Source: Lactobacillaceae bacterium
GTDB taxonomy: Bacteria; Pseudomonadota; Alphaproteobacteria; RF32; CAG-239
Assembly: GCA_031271345.1 (NCBI GenBank)
Contig: JAISVX010000001.1
Span: 1 to 64,000 of the forward strand
Length of the DNA: 64,000 bases
Reading direction: 5' to 3'
This document shows positions 16,486 to 25,975 of this stretch, in pieces. Positions within the stretch are counted from its first letter, which is position 1. Each line of letters opens with the position of its first letter. Below the pieces are notes generated by a model, which saw only the letters and a list, made by a program, of their open reading frames with translations, was not told where the DNA came from and ran no database searches. Position numbers and translations under genes: made by a program.

Positions 16486-17148
16486 ATGGCAGATGAAGCT
16501 AATTTCAATACTAATAACGATGAAAATCGTCCTAAATTAAAAAAGGTAAAGCGCCCCGTTAAAAAGTTTATCGGCGGCGGACAAGGAGCTATACCTCCAA
16601 AATCCGATTTCGGAGGCGACAGACCTGTTCAGAGCTTTAATGCTCCGATTAAATCAAATGACCTTGACGCTTTTAATTTAGATTCATATCTTGACAGTGA
16701 TGAAAACGCGTCAGTGGGAGGAAACCAGTTTGTTACCGATGAGGATGTAACCGCAAAAAAATCATCAAAACTGATGGTTGGAAACTTGTTTACTCTAAAC
16801 TTTGTTATCCTGGTTTCGGTTTGCGCATTTATTCTTGGAATTGGTTTAACAAAACTGTTTTCATCCGGCGAAAGAGTTGTTCAAGACGGCTTGCAAGGGG
16901 TTGTTATCAATCCTGAGGTTCCAAGAGGAAGAGCCAGATGCGGTGTTGCGGAAAGAACTCAAGGCTGCGTTCTTTACGTTATGAACCCTCAGAGACAAGA
17001 GCTAAACGCCAGAGATTTTTATGATTTGGCGGCAACATTGACCGGAAGACAGAAATTTGTTATCGAGACAGGAAACATCAGGTATTCCAACGTAAAAATT
17101 AAACCCGGAGCTATCGCTCAGTTTAATATACCGCCATTGATAAACTAA
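16486..17148 (+). CDS. Single-pass membrane protein of unknown function
   Basis: A 220-residue protein with a long basic and then Gly/Asp-rich cytoplasmic part (1-100), one membrane helix (about 105-125, F-V-I-L-V-S-V-C-A-F-I-L-G) and a ~90-residue periplasmic domain with a C-G-V-A-E-R-T-Q-G-C pair. Type II bitopic topology resembles that of VirB8/DotF-like T4SS parts, but no family is recognised. AAGGA precedes the ATG and the gene lies 11 bases behind the secretin-like lipoprotein. It is the last gene of this unit, before a bidirectional terminator. Confidence 0.6.
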   Translation: MADEANFNTNNDENRPKLKKVKRPVKKFIGGGQGAIPPKSDFGGDRPVQSFNAPIKSNDLDAFNLDSYLDSDENASVGGNQFVTDEDVTAKKSSKLMVGNLFTLNFVILVSVCAFILGIGLTKLFSSGERVVQDGLQGVVINPEVPRGRARCGVAERTQGCVLYVMNPQRQELNARDFYDLAATLTGRQKFVIETGNIRYSNVKIKPGAIAQFNIPPLIN

Positions 17149-17150
17149 AT

Positions 17151-17180
17151 AAAAAAGAGGACATAATGTCCTCTTTTTTT
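17151..17180. terminator. Bidirectional terminator between convergent operons
   Basis: AAAAAAGAGGACAT and ATGTCCTCTTTTTT form a long stem with A and T runs on either side, placed exactly between the plus-strand unit ending at 17148 and virB11 on the minus strand. Confidence 0.9.
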
Positions 17181-18147
17181 ATGTTACTTCTGTAACAGCG
17201 CGCAGGTTGCCGTCACGATTTATCTGAACAACTCTGAGTTTCTGCCTCATCTCCTCCATTGTTTTTGCTCTGTCAATAGTCGGATAGCTGTGCAGAATAC
17301 GGTCTGTAAAGGCTTTATAAGCAGCTTCGGAACTTTCGGCGTGGATGGTTGCCAAACAGTTATCGTGACCAGACCCCATAAGCTCCCAAAGAGCGCCGGC
17401 ATTACTTGTCGAAATCTCGCCCCCGATAATTGCATCTGGTGTAAAACGCACGACCAAGTCGATAATCTTCGAATAGTTCAACTGGTTAGTCTGCTCTGTA
17501 CGCGATAGCACCAAGTGTACTCTGTTTTTATGAGGAACTATCAACTCTCTGGTATCCTCAATGGTTATAATTCTTTTATTTATATCAAGAATTTTTAATA
17601 AGTTATTCAAAAATGTTGTTTTACCTGTAGATGTCGCGCCGGAAACCAGTATATGGTCGCCCCTTTTAATGCTCAAAAGCAATCTTTCGTACGGATCTTC
17701 AGGCTCTTTAATATCTTTCAGCGGATTAATCTTATGCAGTTGCTTGCCCTGCTCTAATTTATAAGCGTCAAAACCAAAAGCGACATCATCGCTATGAATA
17801 CGAATCGTTAAAGCAACGCCGCCGGTCAAGTCTTCTTCATCATACATAACGTTCTTGCCAGCAATGCCGGAAAAACGATGCTCTCCAGGTATTGCGGCAT
17901 AAACTACCGGCGTTCCGCTGACAGGGTCGAATGGAAGCTCATACGTATTGGCAATAATATAAAGCAAATCCGTAAGATATTCTTTTGTCAGTTTTTCATC
18001 TCTGTACATTACCCACGGATATGCTCTTTTGCCTCTAAGTCTAAGCCAAATCTGTTTTGAACGGTCAATCGCAACCTCTTCTATATTCTCCTGGTTATAC
18101 CAGTAAGATAGAGGGCGTAAAACTGATTCTAAAACTTTAAAACTCAT
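17179..18147 (-). CDS. virB11: VirB11-type secretion ATPase
   Basis: A 322-residue hexameric traffic ATPase. Walker A G-A-T-S-T-G-K-T-T is at residues 170-178, the Asp box T-I-E-D-T-R-E-L follows, then P-D-A-I-I-G-G-E-I (Walker B region) and the His box G-H-D-N-C-L-A-T-I-H-A. Length, motif spacing and the TIEDT motif are those of VirB11 rather than the PilT-like DotB/TraJ of type IVB systems. In T4SSs VirB11 works with VirB4 at the inner membrane to switch between pilus assembly and transport. It is the last gene of the virB operon, as in the classical order, 13 bases behind virB10C; its stop codon overlaps the terminator. Confidence 0.9.
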   Translation of the reverse strand: MSFKVLESVLRPLSYWYNQENIEEVAIDRSKQIWLRLRGKRAYPWVMYRDEKLTKEYLTDLLYIIANTYELPFDPVSGTPVVYAAIPGEHRFSGIAGKNVMYDEEDLTGGVALTIRIHSDDVAFGFDAYKLEQGKQLHKINPLKDIKEPEDPYERLLLSIKRGDHILVSGATSTGKTTFLNNLLKILDINKRIITIEDTRELIVPHKNRVHLVLSRTEQTNQLNYSKIIDLVVRFTPDAIIGGEISTSNAGALWELMGSGHDNCLATIHAESSEAAYKAFTDRILHSYPTIDRAKTMEEMRQKLRVVQINRDGNLRAVTEVT

Positions 18148-18160
18148 TTCTATTTATCCC

Positions 18161-21100
18161 TTAGAATAATTGAGGAACACTTCCGCCAGAAGAAGACGAT
18201 GAAGAACTGCCGCTTGACGCCCCTGGTCTTTGCGTCGAGCTTGCGCCGCCAAATGAAGACGGTGGAGGCGGAGGTGGAGTGCTTCCTGCCGCAGGTTGTT
18301 TTCCAGCCGGCGCCGGGGCTGGGTCTAATAATGATGGACCCTGAGCTTGAACATCTGCGCTATCCGGCTCATAGACAACCGCACCGCTTGTGCCGCCGAC
18401 TGAGTTTCCGCTTACTTTCTTCCTAATCTCAACAGCCTGCTGATCTGCAACTGTTTCTTTATCATCAATGAATATATCTTTTTTGCTCATATTCGCAGCG
18501 CCTTCCAACTCATCTCTCTCAGCTGTTCTCAACCACAAATCCACATTTGGATAAATGATGATTCTGGTACCGGCTGGAACATAAGTCAGAGGTTTAATAT
18601 CCATTTTATCAGCCAAAACCTGATTGAATATCTCGGTCATTTTATCCAGGAAGTTTTGTCTTGCGTCGTTTGCCGCCTGCTGTTTTGGCGTCTCAGTCTC
18701 GCCGCTTGCATTGGAGTTTGGAGCCATGAGATATGCCGCCGCGCTTGTAAGCATTGTTGTAACAACAGGAAAAGTATATTTTTTAATCAACTGTTGGTCT
18801 AAGTATCCTAAAGCACCGCCGCGTCCTTGCGCGTCTCCGGTAATACCCTGGAATACGAAGATAGAGCCATCAGGTCTTATCAGCCTTTCCCAGTTAATCT
18901 GAACCTTAGCAGACGAAGTTGTCGCCTCGCCAGTTCCCGTTAAAGAACCAAGCACGCCGATAACACGGCTGCCTGCAGGGATAATGATATTGCGACCTTC
19001 TTCGGCATAAACGTTTCTCTCGACAATCGCCGTAACAGGAGTAGGGTTGCTGCTGTCAATAGATCTGGCAATAACCGCAGGAATTGGCTTATCAGCTAAT
19101 ATCATCTCGCTTAAATCAACACGCCATGAAGACAATGTTTTGCCAACGCCTTGCTCATCCCAGTTTGGCTGCGTACCTGTAAAGCTTGATATTTTAACAT
19201 TAGTGCTTATTTTGCCGACATTGATATTTTTTCTTCTTTCTTCCTGCGCCGCCGCTAATGCTGCCGCTCTTTGAGGATCATATCTTTCTCCAGGACCATA
19301 ACCGCCGCCAGGACCCAAGTTGCCGCCGGCTCCAGCGCCGATACCATAAGCCGCTCCCGGACCAAATGTGCCTGACGGAACAAAAATGTTGCCGCCAAAA
19401 TCAGCCTGAACAGATTCTTCAATACCGATTAGCCCGCCCTGATCGTCAATAATTAAGCCATCGCCCAGCCTAACGCCTAGAACATTACCCGCATCATCAA
19501 CCACCCTGCCGTCGTCAAGAATTCGACCTAAGTACTCTCCATCTGGAGTTAACGCAACCGCAAAAGATCTTTTTGCTCTTTCCTGAACATTTGGGTCAAT
19601 TATGCCGATTTCTATATCTCTGTCATTTCTTTTGGTTACTTTTGGCGCTCTTTCGTACCAGTCTGTTCCTATTCCGCCGATAATGTCGCCATTAGCGGAA
19701 ACAGCTAAACCGTTTTCGTTTAATAAGGCTATAATTTTGCCGTCTTCATTAACAACGCTGCCATCATCGCCGGCATAACCGATTACGCGGCCACCTTCGT
19801 CATATACAGGCTTAACCCCTATTGCTTTGCCATAGTACTGCAATGCGTTGGCGCGTCCGACTGTTTCGCCGTTTGCATCAGAAATTATACCATTGTCAGG
19901 ATTAATTTTGCCAATGGTCTTGCCGTTTGCATCCACTAAATCGCCAACCAGCGTCAATTCGCCGATTACGCTGTTTGTTTCGTTCCTTATATAAAAATCT
20001 CTATTGCCGCGAGATGAAACCTTGCCTGTTCTATCTATTACAAAACCTCTATCTATCTTACCAATGTTTTGACCGGATAATGAAAGCACGTTGCCGTCTC
20101 TTGCAATATATCCAACAACTATTCCCGCGTTGTCATATACATACAAATCATAAAGGGCATATCCGGATCTTTCTCCCTGAGAATTTACATAGCCATAAAA
20201 GTCTACTGTTCCCAAGTTTTTGCCACCAGAACCAAGAACGCTTCCATCTTCCAAGATAACGCCGATAAATTTGTTGCCGTTGTCAAATGCAAACTTGTAC
20301 TTAAATACGTTTCCAAGAGGAACTCCGCTTCCTGTATTGGCATTATCATTGCTTTGAACGTAGCCTGTGGAATTTCCATCATTGTTTATCAGCGAGCCGG
20401 TCAGACTGCTACGTCCGACAATGCTGCCGTTAAAATTGATTACCGGGTTGTTTGTTGCCTGATACGCTATAGTAACGCCGTCTGAATTTTTTAATATTCC
20501 CTTGTTGCTTACACAGCCTAAATTTTCTCCGCTATAATTTAAAACTTTGCCATCTGGAGATGTTATACCGAAGAAATTGCCGCTATTGTCGACAACAACG
20601 CTTCTTTTTACATAATGCCCTACATTTGAACCGCTGTCAGAAATTATCTGACCATTAAGCAGTGTTCTGCCGACGAAAATATCTTTTGCATTTCTAACGT
20701 CGCCTCTTGGTGTTATAACTCCCAAAAACTCGCAATCACTGCTTACGGCAACGCTATATGGAACAATCTCTCCCAAATAAGATCCATTATTATCAAGAAC
20801 AAGACCTCTTCCGATAACTTGTCCGACAATAGAGTTTGCGCTGTCTCTAACAATTCCGTTTATGCCTGCGTATCCTATGAAATTGCCGTTTGTTCCTAAA
20901 ACAATGTTTCCTTCATAAGACTGACCAATCTTCGGCATAAGATTCTTCGTATCTTCTTTTGATGTGCTTACAATTGTTCCATCGCTCAAAGCTTTACCTA
21001 TAATATCTTTCGAGCCGGTGAAAACAACGTTTGTATTTGATAAGTAAGCCGTGTCTTTGCTATTGTTTAGGGTTATAAAGTCAGACTGCAGCGTTTGACC

Positions 21101-22561
21101 TAAAACTCTGTTCTCATCATTGATATGAACGCCCACAGAAGTGATTTTTCCATTAAGCACGCTTCCTTTATTTACAATTTCCCCATTAGGAGACACTTCG
21201 GCAATGCCGACGCCGTCTAAATAAAGAGTTCCTGTATCAATGCTGTATCCCGAGATTTTTCCTTCCGGCGAAAAGATATAACCGAAAGGCGAAACTTTCG
21301 CTTTATCTTCGCCGCTACCGATAGACGCACTGGTATCAACAATTCCCAAAACATTATTGTTTAAATCGAGAGCAAGTCTGCCTTGCTCAACGCTGCCGAT
21401 TATTGCGCCTGATTTATTATAGGCATATTTGCCTTTCATGCCGCCAATTGTGGTGCCTTCAAACAGAACCACAGAGCCGTTTCTTTGAGCATGCGCAGTC
21501 AATATGCCTCGATAGTCAAAAATCGGACCGGCTTCGGAGCTTAAACCAATGACATTTCCACCCTTTACAACCAGACCTCTTGGCGCGGCAACTCCGATTT
21601 CTTCTTTTGCCTTTACAACTTTTCCTTCTGGAATTAAGCGACCGAGATATTTTCCGCTTAAATCCGTATATGTTGTAGCGAAATCAACCGAATATCCGAT
21701 AACCTTACCAGATAAATCAATAACATCGCCTGTGCTGTTTATGCGACCGATGAGCTGTTCTCTATGAACGACTTCGCCGTTGTAGTTTACGAAACCAAGA
21801 TATTTGCCATAATTATCAAAAGCATATCCTGCTGATACAATATGACCAATAACTTTTCCTTCCTGGTCATAAGCAAAACCATTTGCTTTTATCTTACCAA
21901 TTGCTTTTGCGTCAAAATCTGTTACATCGCCGCCTGGAGAAACGCTTCCGATAAATTCTCCGTTATTTGAAATAACCATTTTAGATGAAATCAGCCTTCC
22001 ATCCAAAACGTCATCGTTTCCAACTTTTCTATACGCGTAACCATCCGTTGAAATAAAACCAATTTTTTGACCTTGAAGGTTTGTATAGCTGCCGTCTCCC
22101 GTTAAGCGCCCAACTGTTTTTCCATCGTCGGAATAAATAAGACCAGGGAACAAAACAAAACCGATAACCTCGTAAAATTCGTCAACCACAAGACCGTTCG
22201 GAAGAGTTTTACCAATTATCTTGCCAGATGGAACGCGAACGGAACCGTCGTTATTTACCTTGCCAAGCGGCTTATTATCGTTGCCAATCGCAATACCTTG
22301 AGGAACTATACCGCCGATTAAATCTCCGTCAAAGTTGACGATTAAGCTGTCTGCGTTAATATTGCCGATTAGCTGGTTATCAAAGCTTACAACTTTACCA
22401 TCAGGAATTACTTTACCAATTAAATCGCCATTAAAGTCTATGGCGGTAATTTCCTGTGAAAAGGCTGGTTTGAAAGAGAGCAGTATGCAAACAGCCGCCA
22501 AAGATAAAACCTTTGATAGCTTATTGCATACCATATTATTTTTATTAAAATCTATTCTCAC
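18161..22561 (-). CDS. virB10: VirB10/TrbI C-terminal domain protein with giant repeat array (VirB10C)
   Basis: A 1466-residue exported protein. A signal peptide (ending F-S-Q, about residue 36) is followed by roughly sixty degenerate 17-residue units of the type I-G-x-V-x-x-D-G-x-V-V-D-x-x-G-N, up to about residue 1090. The C-terminal ~300 residues are the VirB10/TrbI beta-barrel domain (S-S-W-R-V-D; A-V-I-E-R-N-V-like region; I-I-P-A-G-S-R-V-I-G; I-I-Y-P-N-V-D-L-W-L), which lines the outer-membrane channel. A Pro/Ser/Gly-rich tail ends it. GTG 22561 follows the upstream stop directly with GGAGG in front. Normal VirB10 has an inner-membrane helix; here that lies in the preceding gene. Confidence 0.85.
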   Translation of the reverse strand: MRIDFNKNNMVCNKLSKVLSLAAVCILLSFKPAFSQEITAIDFNGDLIGKVIPDGKVVSFDNQLIGNINADSLIVNFDGDLIGGIVPQGIAIGNDNKPLGKVNNDGSVRVPSGKIIGKTLPNGLVVDEFYEVIGFVLFPGLIYSDDGKTVGRLTGDGSYTNLQGQKIGFISTDGYAYRKVGNDDVLDGRLISSKMVISNNGEFIGSVSPGGDVTDFDAKAIGKIKANGFAYDQEGKVIGHIVSAGYAFDNYGKYLGFVNYNGEVVHREQLIGRINSTGDVIDLSGKVIGYSVDFATTYTDLSGKYLGRLIPEGKVVKAKEEIGVAAPRGLVVKGGNVIGLSSEAGPIFDYRGILTAHAQRNGSVVLFEGTTIGGMKGKYAYNKSGAIIGSVEQGRLALDLNNNVLGIVDTSASIGSGEDKAKVSPFGYIFSPEGKISGYSIDTGTLYLDGVGIAEVSPNGEIVNKGSVLNGKITSVGVHINDENRVLGQTLQSDFITLNNSKDTAYLSNTNVVFTGSKDIIGKALSDGTIVSTSKEDTKNLMPKIGQSYEGNIVLGTNGNFIGYAGINGIVRDSANSIVGQVIGRGLVLDNNGSYLGEIVPYSVAVSSDCEFLGVITPRGDVRNAKDIFVGRTLLNGQIISDSGSNVGHYVKRSVVVDNSGNFFGITSPDGKVLNYSGENLGCVSNKGILKNSDGVTIAYQATNNPVINFNGSIVGRSSLTGSLINNDGNSTGYVQSNDNANTGSGVPLGNVFKYKFAFDNGNKFIGVILEDGSVLGSGGKNLGTVDFYGYVNSQGERSGYALYDLYVYDNAGIVVGYIARDGNVLSLSGQNIGKIDRGFVIDRTGKVSSRGNRDFYIRNETNSVIGELTLVGDLVDANGKTIGKINPDNGIISDANGETVGRANALQYYGKAIGVKPVYDEGGRVIGYAGDDGSVVNEDGKIIALLNENGLAVSANGDIIGGIGTDWYERAPKVTKRNDRDIEIGIIDPNVQERAKRSFAVALTPDGEYLGRILDDGRVVDDAGNVLGVRLGDGLIIDDQGGLIGIEESVQADFGGNIFVPSGTFGPGAAYGIGAGAGGNLGPGGGYGPGERYDPQRAAALAAAQEERRKNINVGKISTNVKISSFTGTQPNWDEQGVGKTLSSWRVDLSEMILADKPIPAVIARSIDSSNPTPVTAIVERNVYAEEGRNIIIPAGSRVIGVLGSLTGTGEATTSSAKVQINWERLIRPDGSIFVFQGITGDAQGRGGALGYLDQQLIKKYTFPVVTTMLTSAAAYLMAPNSNASGETETPKQQAANDARQNFLDKMTEIFNQVLADKMDIKPLTYVPAGTRIIIYPNVDLWLRTAERDELEGAANMSKKDIFIDDKETVADQQAVEIRKKVSGNSVGGTSGAVVYEPDSADVQAQGPSLLDPAPAPAGKQPAAGSTPPPPPPSSFGGASSTQRPGASSGSSSSSSSGGSVPQLF

Positions 22562-25500
22562 CTAGTTCCTCCGGTTTTTTGCTACTTCTTGTAATGCATA
22601 TCCTGATATTTTTTTATCTAAATCTACAAATGAACCATTGTTTTTAAGATACCCTATATTTCTTCCCTGCATATCGACAACCGTCCCATTTGGCGCTAAG
22701 CGTCCGATATATTTGCCGTCATTTCCAAGTATGGTAGCGCCGATTTTATATATTCTTCCTAAAATAGATTCATTGTTATCAATTGCCAATCCGCCAGAAA
22801 TATATCGACCAATCACGCTGCCGTCATCAGATATTATTCTGCCGTCAAAGCTCACATATCCCGCGAACTTATCGGCATTATCTATTACAATATCGCCGTC
22901 AATCAGTTCGCCGATAAGACGCCCGGAGTTGCTGATAACATTTCCGTCTGGAAGCATACGTCCAATCTCGACATTTGACGTATCTATAACTTTGCCGTCT
23001 GGAGCAACAGAACCGACAACATTTCCGCCAAAATCGCTTATTATGCCCCTTCGAAGAATGCTCATTCCTTTATCAGTCGAACCGCCAGGTAAAACAGCTG
23101 TGACAATGTCATTTTTCAAATCAATAACATCTCCCAATGAGTTCATGCGGCCTTTATAATTGCCCCAAATATCGGTAAGAATATTTTCAGAAATCACTTC
23201 TCCGATAATCGCATTGCCTGTATCAAGGATTTTACCGTCCGCAGTAACTACTCCCTGCTTTTTGCCTTCCAAATCGATTACCGAACCATCAGAAACCACA
23301 TACCCTATATATGAGCCGTCATAACCTATGGCAACGCCTCTGCGAACTACTGCGCCTCTGTATTCCCCCTTGGAAGAAAAGTGTTTGCCTTTGGCATCAA
23401 CCGTGCCTAAATTTTCGCCAAATTTGCTTATAACCGAACCATCATACGCTACCAAGCCAAGAGTTTTGCCGCTAAAGTCGACGACCTGTCCTTTTCGCAA
23501 TGGAGCGCCAGGCTGCCTGTTATAAAAGCTTAAACCGTCTCCGTGAATTTTTCCGATGGAAACCCCCTTATTATTATACGCGTTTCCGTCAGGGAAAATA
23601 TAACCTTGAATTTTTCCGCCAGCGTTTACGATAGGCGCCACTTCTTCTTCGGTAAAACCGATTATCTCGTTTTCACTATTTGCGACTATGCCGTTTATAA
23701 GAACTTTCGCATCTGGCTGACCCAAAGCAGGAACTTTTCCATTTTCTCCAACCATATTAATAAAGTTTCCATCCAAATCGTACGCATATTTATTTTCCGC
23801 AACTCTGCCGATATAACTTCCTGCTCTGTCAAAGACCTCTCCATATATGCCGACACATCCGATTGGAAGCATTGCTCCAGACATAATTAAATTATCCGAA
23901 GAGACCCTTCCCAAATAGTCTCCGTCATAAGACACCGCTATGCCTTCTTTCGCAACGGCTCCAACAATGTCGCCCCTTTCGTTCAACACTGTTCCGTCGG
24001 GGTTCAGACAGCCGACATAAGCGCCAGCCGCATTCTTTACAATGCCGTCAGTGCCTACTTCTCCAAGCAAAGTGCATGTATTGTCATACACTTTTCCAAT
24101 CTTTGCTATTCCGCCCGCATATCTTCCCGCATTGTCGTTAACAATACCATTAAACATAACTTTTAGACTTGTATCTTTGTTGCCTTTAACAATTTTTCCG
24201 TCTTTTTCTAAATATCCAAGATTTTTACAGCCATATCCGATAACCAGACCGCCTCTTATCAATTTGCCTATTACTTTAGCGCCGGAAGTATCTCTAATCA
24301 AACCGTTGGATAAAATTTTTCCTATAGTCTGTTTATCCGCGTTTTCAACAAAACCATTATTCAGCACTGTTCCAAGGATTTCGCCTTTTGGATTGATTGG
24401 AATTAATGACGTATCGACCAAAGAGCCTATTTTTCTGCGAACAGTGCTTATTATGTTGCCGTCCGCGTCTACAATACCGATAACGTTGCCGTTAAGATCA
24501 TAAACATTTCCGTCCTGACCGATAAAACCGATAATATTTCCATCAGCATCCAGTGCGAGAGAGACCAAATCTCCGGCCTTGCCTATTACATTGCCATTCG
24601 CGTCTACAAGCGTGCCGTCCTCAAGCATTTTCCCTATGATATTGCCGTTAAAGTCCACAACATTGCCGTTCTCATCAATATAACCTATAACATTGCCATT
24701 AGCGTCCAGCGCCAGTCTTCTTTGCATGCCCGCCGCACCTATTGTCTCGTCGACAACGACATCGCCGTTTTCATTTAAGTAACCGACAACATCGCCGTTA
24801 GTATCTACAACCGCGCCGTTAGGCATGACGACGCCCAACATGTTGCCGTTTTCATCTATGGCAACTCTGCCAGGCTTGGTTACGTGACCTATAACATTGC
24901 CAAACTCGTCAACAACTTCGCCATTGGCATTTACACGACCGATAATGTTGCCATCCAAGTCAACAACCGTTCCGTCAGGCATAACCCTGCCGATAATATT
25001 GCCGTCAGCGTCATATACATATCCCGCTTCTATCGCCCTGCCGATAACATTTCCCGCAAGGTCAACAACCGTTCCGTCCGGCAGTACTCTGCCGATGATA
25101 TTGCCATCCGCGTCAACAACCGTTCCGTCAGCGTTTACATAACCGATAACGTTGCCAAATTCATCAAGAACCAAGCGGCGGTTTTCGGCAACGCCGATAA
25201 TATTTCCGTCATTGTCAACTATAAGACCAGAGTTATTGACTCTGCCGATAATGTTGCCGTTAGCGTCTCGAACATAGCCATCGGCATCAATACTGCCCAG
25301 AAGTTCCCCATTTGGAGAAATGGCTCTTCTTTCGCTTGAAGTTGTCGCTGTTGCCGCGCCTGGAAGCGGCTCGCAGAAATTACAGTCTTCTCTTTTAACC
25401 GCGCTCCCGTCTACAGTTATCTTTTCTGATTTTGCATTACTTGCCGACAGATTTGTTTCATGCCATGTAATGATAAAATTATTTTGAACATTAATTGCGA

Positions 25501-25975
25501 CAATCGGCATCCATTCCATAGAAATATCGCAGGTTTCTTCGCCGCGCAAAGTTCTGTTGGTACAGCCGTCTTTGTATTCAAACCCGTCAAAAGGAGGTTC
25601 CGCAAGCCTAACGGATATAATTTTAATCGTCGCTTTTCCGTTTGTGCCTAATGTCAGAACATTTTTGGCATTTGTACCCAAAACAACCTGACCCATAACA
25701 ATAGGGTTGGGCGTTGCGGTAAGAGGGCTTTCTCTTTCGACTAAGTCGCCAAATTCAATTGTTGTATCTAAAGCATTGCCGGTATCCGTAAGAGACAGAG
25801 CATCATCATTTTCGGTAAACATCGGGTCTTCATATTCGTCCCCAACATCACCGCTGCTCAGCAACAGCAATACGCCTAATAAAAATAACATAAAAGAAAC
25901 TATACCAACCGCAAGAATTATGCGGTTGGTTTTTTTTACATAGTTCTCAGAATGTGTTAAAACTTCTTTACTCAT
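22562..25975 (-). CDS. VirB10-like N-terminal half: membrane anchor, Ig-like domain and repeat array (VirB10N)
   Basis: A 1137-residue protein encoded between virB9 and the VirB10 C-terminal gene. A short cytoplasmic segment and one membrane helix (about 17-41) give the VirB10 N-terminal topology. A periplasmic domain (about 70-190) resembles Ig-like choice-of-anchor/ASH domains (L-T-L-G-T-N-G-K-A; C-T-N-R-T-L-R-G-E-E-T-C). From about 215 to the end run some fifty 17-residue units such as N-V-I-G-Y-V-N-A-D-G-T-V-V-D. No VirB10 barrel is present. ATG overlaps the virB9 stop by 4 bases. It looks like the inner-membrane half of a divided VirB10; long repeats in VirB10 homologues are known from DotG and CagY. 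Confidence 0.65.
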   Translation of the reverse strand: MSKEVLTHSENYVKKTNRIILAVGIVSFMLFLLGVLLLLSSGDVGDEYEDPMFTENDDALSLTDTGNALDTTIEFGDLVERESPLTATPNPIVMGQVVLGTNAKNVLTLGTNGKATIKIISVRLAEPPFDGFEYKDGCTNRTLRGEETCDISMEWMPIVAINVQNNFIITWHETNLSASNAKSEKITVDGSAVKREDCNFCEPLPGAATATTSSERRAISPNGELLGSIDADGYVRDANGNIIGRVNNSGLIVDNDGNIIGVAENRRLVLDEFGNVIGYVNADGTVVDADGNIIGRVLPDGTVVDLAGNVIGRAIEAGYVYDADGNIIGRVMPDGTVVDLDGNIIGRVNANGEVVDEFGNVIGHVTKPGRVAIDENGNMLGVVMPNGAVVDTNGDVVGYLNENGDVVVDETIGAAGMQRRLALDANGNVIGYIDENGNVVDFNGNIIGKMLEDGTLVDANGNVIGKAGDLVSLALDADGNIIGFIGQDGNVYDLNGNVIGIVDADGNIISTVRRKIGSLVDTSLIPINPKGEILGTVLNNGFVENADKQTIGKILSNGLIRDTSGAKVIGKLIRGGLVIGYGCKNLGYLEKDGKIVKGNKDTSLKVMFNGIVNDNAGRYAGGIAKIGKVYDNTCTLLGEVGTDGIVKNAAGAYVGCLNPDGTVLNERGDIVGAVAKEGIAVSYDGDYLGRVSSDNLIMSGAMLPIGCVGIYGEVFDRAGSYIGRVAENKYAYDLDGNFINMVGENGKVPALGQPDAKVLINGIVANSENEIIGFTEEEVAPIVNAGGKIQGYIFPDGNAYNNKGVSIGKIHGDGLSFYNRQPGAPLRKGQVVDFSGKTLGLVAYDGSVISKFGENLGTVDAKGKHFSSKGEYRGAVVRRGVAIGYDGSYIGYVVSDGSVIDLEGKKQGVVTADGKILDTGNAIIGEVISENILTDIWGNYKGRMNSLGDVIDLKNDIVTAVLPGGSTDKGMSILRRGIISDFGGNVVGSVAPDGKVIDTSNVEIGRMLPDGNVISNSGRLIGELIDGDIVIDNADKFAGYVSFDGRIISDDGSVIGRYISGGLAIDNNESILGRIYKIGATILGNDGKYIGRLAPNGTVVDMQGRNIGYLKNNGSFVDLDKKISGYALQEVAKNRRN
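24355..25333 (-). repeat. Block of highly regular 51-bp coding repeats
   Basis: The first ~19 units of the VirB10N array are much more alike than the rest, at both protein level (G-N-I-I-G-R-V-x-P-D-G-T-V-V-D) and DNA level (recurring TTGCC.TC.GCGTC patterns at ~51-bp spacing). Units further along, and nearly all in VirB10C, are diverged. Confidence 0.75.

Noticed and set aside
22540-22580. Frameshift or stop codon breaking one virB10 gene in two
   Set aside because: The downstream gene has GGAGG, a start codon and a signal peptide directly after the upstream stop.
24355-25333. CRISPR array
   Set aside because: The ~51-bp repeats are in-frame coding units without unique spacers.
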